This document shows, in pieces, positions 33,044 to 34,101 of a stretch of DNA of 34,101 bases. Each line of letters opens with the position of its first letter. Within the stretch, counting starts at the first letter, position 1. The notes beneath the pieces are model-generated. The model saw only the letters and a list, made by a program, of their open reading frames with translations, made no database searches and was not told the origin of the DNA. The stretch comes from Pseudoalteromonas atlantica (lineage in GTDB: Bacteria > Pseudomonadota > Gammaproteobacteria > Enterobacterales > Alteromonadaceae): positions 1 through 34,101 of the forward strand of contig BJUT01000047.1 in NCBI GenBank assembly GCA_007988745.1, written 5' to 3'. The position numbers and the translations under genes were made by a program.

Positions 33044-33580
33044 ATGACTGCATTTTCAAATCATCAAATTGTTTTAACCGCTATTGGCGAAGATAGACCG
33101 GGAATTGTAAGTGAACTTACACAGCTTGTAAGTGATTGTCATTGCAACATTATAGATAGCCGAATAGCCATTTTAGGCAGCGAATTTACCTTTACCATGC
33201 TGCTAAGCGGCGATATGTCGGCCATTAGCCGCATAGAGCACACCTTGCCTACTAAAGGCATGGAGCTAGGCCTACTCACCATGATGAAGCGCAGCACCAC
33301 TCGCCACACCGAAAGTGAATTTTGCGCAGGCTATACCCTTGAATACACAGGGATAGACACCCCAGGTACACTGAGTAAAGTAACGCGTTTTTTTGCCGAT
33401 CACCACATTAGTATCTGCTCATTAAAGTCAGACACCTACGATGAAGAAACCGACACTAAAATGCGCTGCGAAATTGAGTTTAATATCCCAGTAGAGGTTG
33501 ATATAGACCAATTTAAAGTGACCTTTGAAAACCTTTCGCACAATCTTAACGTAGATTATATTTTTAAACGTATTCGCTAA
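33044..33580 (+). CDS. gcvR: GcvR-like ACT-domain regulator of glycine cleavage
   Basis: 178 residues with two ACT domains (about 8-75 and 95-170). The first begins HQIVLTAIGEDRPGIVSELTQLVSDCHCNIIDSR, the second YTLEYTGIDTPGTLSKVTRFFADHHISICSLKSDTY, both with the glycine-containing ligand loop (RPGI, TPGT). E. coli GcvR binds GcvA and represses the glycine cleavage operon when glycine is low. There is no DNA-binding domain. It is directly followed by bcp (10 bases), the same order as in E. coli. The ATG has only a distant TAGGT upstream. Confidence 0.88.
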   Translation: MTAFSNHQIVLTAIGEDRPGIVSELTQLVSDCHCNIIDSRIAILGSEFTFTMLLSGDMSAISRIEHTLPTKGMELGLLTMMKRSTTRHTESEFCAGYTLEYTGIDTPGTLSKVTRFFADHHISICSLKSDTYDEETDTKMRCEIEFNIPVEVDIDQFKVTFENLSHNLNVDYIFKRIR

Positions 33581-33590
33581 GGAGCACAGC

Positions 33591-34070
33591 ATGAACAAAA
33601 TTAGTCCATTACAAGCCGGTGATACAGCACCAGAATTTAGCTTACAAAACCAAAACGACGAAACAGTCACGTTAAGTGAGCTGTTAAAAGAGCAACAAGT
33701 ACTGGTGTACTTTTACCCTAAAGCCTCTACACCGGGTTGTACGGTTCAAGCCGAAAACTTACGTGACCAACAAGCGCAGCTTGCTCAATTTAACTCCCGC
33801 GTTGTAGGTATTAGCCCAGACCCTATTAAGCGCCTTAAAAACTTTGAAACTAAAAAAGAGCTTAACTTTGATTTGCTCGCCGATGAAGATCACGCCATTG
33901 CTGAAGCATTTGGCGTATGGGGCTACAAAAAGTTTATGGGTAAAGAATACGATGGTATTCACCGCTTAACCTTTTTAGTAGGCCAAGACGGTAAAATTAA
34001 ACACTTATTTGATAAGTTTAAAACCAAAGATCACCATCAAGTGGTTTTAGATTACTTAGCGGCAGAATAA
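33591..34070 (+). CDS. bcp: Peroxiredoxin of the BCP/PrxQ family
   Basis: 159 residues, thioredoxin fold. It has the N-terminal APEFSLQNQ, the active loop YPKASTPGCT with peroxidatic Cys50, and the C-terminal GVWGYKKFMGKEYDGIHRLTFLV typical of BCP. In E. coli Bcp a second cysteine five residues after the peroxidatic one acts in resolution. Here that position is Glu55, and no other cysteine is present, so this is a 1-Cys form that must use an external thiol. It reduces hydroperoxides. AAGGAG is 6 bases before the ATG, and it sits 10 bases after gcvR in an operon. Confidence 0.95.
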   Translation: MNKISPLQAGDTAPEFSLQNQNDETVTLSELLKEQQVLVYFYPKASTPGCTVQAENLRDQQAQLAQFNSRVVGISPDPIKRLKNFETKKELNFDLLADEDHAIAEAFGVWGYKKFMGKEYDGIHRLTFLVGQDGKIKHLFDKFKTKDHHQVVLDYLAAE

Positions 34071-34073
34071 GTT

Positions 34074-34094
34074 AGCTATCAGCTATCAGCTATC
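34074..34094. repeat. Tandem 7-bp repeat AGCTATC x3 after bcp
   Basis: Three perfect copies of AGCTATC at 34074, 34081 and 34088 begin 3 bases after the bcp stop and run close to the window edge, so the array may be longer or may resume outside the window. Confidence 0.7.
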
Positions 34095-34101
34095 TGATCT
34101 G

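Overview
The window looks like chromosomal DNA of a marine gammaproteobacterium of the order Alteromonadales, most likely Pseudoalteromonas. This is inferred from the AT-rich base composition, the protein families present, the linkage perM / tusA-like / bepA / arsC(yfgD) / wrbA / DUF2069 and bamC / gcvR / bcp, and a dispersed element ending in ATACCAATCCGCA that I associate with this group. There are no tRNA or rRNA genes, no intact insertion sequence, no prophage and no CRISPR array. It reads as mostly core genome with some accessory genes and short non-coding elements.

Layout. 61-753: YgjP-like metallopeptidase. 1021-5358: signalling pair, an MHYT-PAS-PAS hybrid histidine kinase with REC and Hpt, followed closely by a REC-HD-GYP (c-di-GMP phosphodiesterase type) regulator. 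5355-7772: a VOC protein and a YedJ-like HD hydrolase, divergent from rlmI (23S rRNA methyltransferase). 7869-8555: a single-domain response regulator plus PilZ protein. 8630-13641: the helicase hrpA and an exported isoaspartyl peptidase/asparaginase. 13883-14590: a SapC-family protein. 14929-19030: central carbon metabolism, zwf-pgl as an operon and pgi as its own unit with a LacI-type palindrome upstream. 19547-23186: a three-domain sulfur protein (cysteine desulfurase, metallo-beta-lactamase fold, rhodanese), an AI-2E/PerM-type membrane protein and a TusA-like protein, all on the minus strand. 23334-26854: an unrecognised gene directly abutting bepA, then arsC-like, wrbA-like and DUF2069 with overlapping starts and stops. 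26898-27059: a 162 bp element with 13 bp perfect terminal inverted repeats. 27142-31554: an ankyrin/membrane protein, an orphan MlaC-like protein, a PagL-like outer-membrane deacylase and a YjiH-like membrane protein. 31625-34070: bamC, divergent from gcvR-bcp. Between these lies a structured segment with an orphan plus-strand terminator that may be a small RNA.

How it fits together. Three themes recur. The first is cyclic-di-GMP and two-component signalling (MHYT kinase, HD-GYP, response regulator, PilZ). The second is the upper oxidative pentose-phosphate / Entner-Doudoroff entry (zwf, pgl, pgi). The third is envelope biogenesis (bepA, bamC, mlaC-like, pagL-like). The most unusual item is the fusion at 19547-21772. 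In one chain it carries a PLP-lysine and persulfide cysteine, an MBL metal site and a rhodanese cysteine, so it could mobilise sulfur from cysteine, oxidise a persulfide and transfer sulfane sulfur. A TusA-like sulfur carrier lies two genes upstream on the same strand. The reactions are inferred from domain families, not shown.
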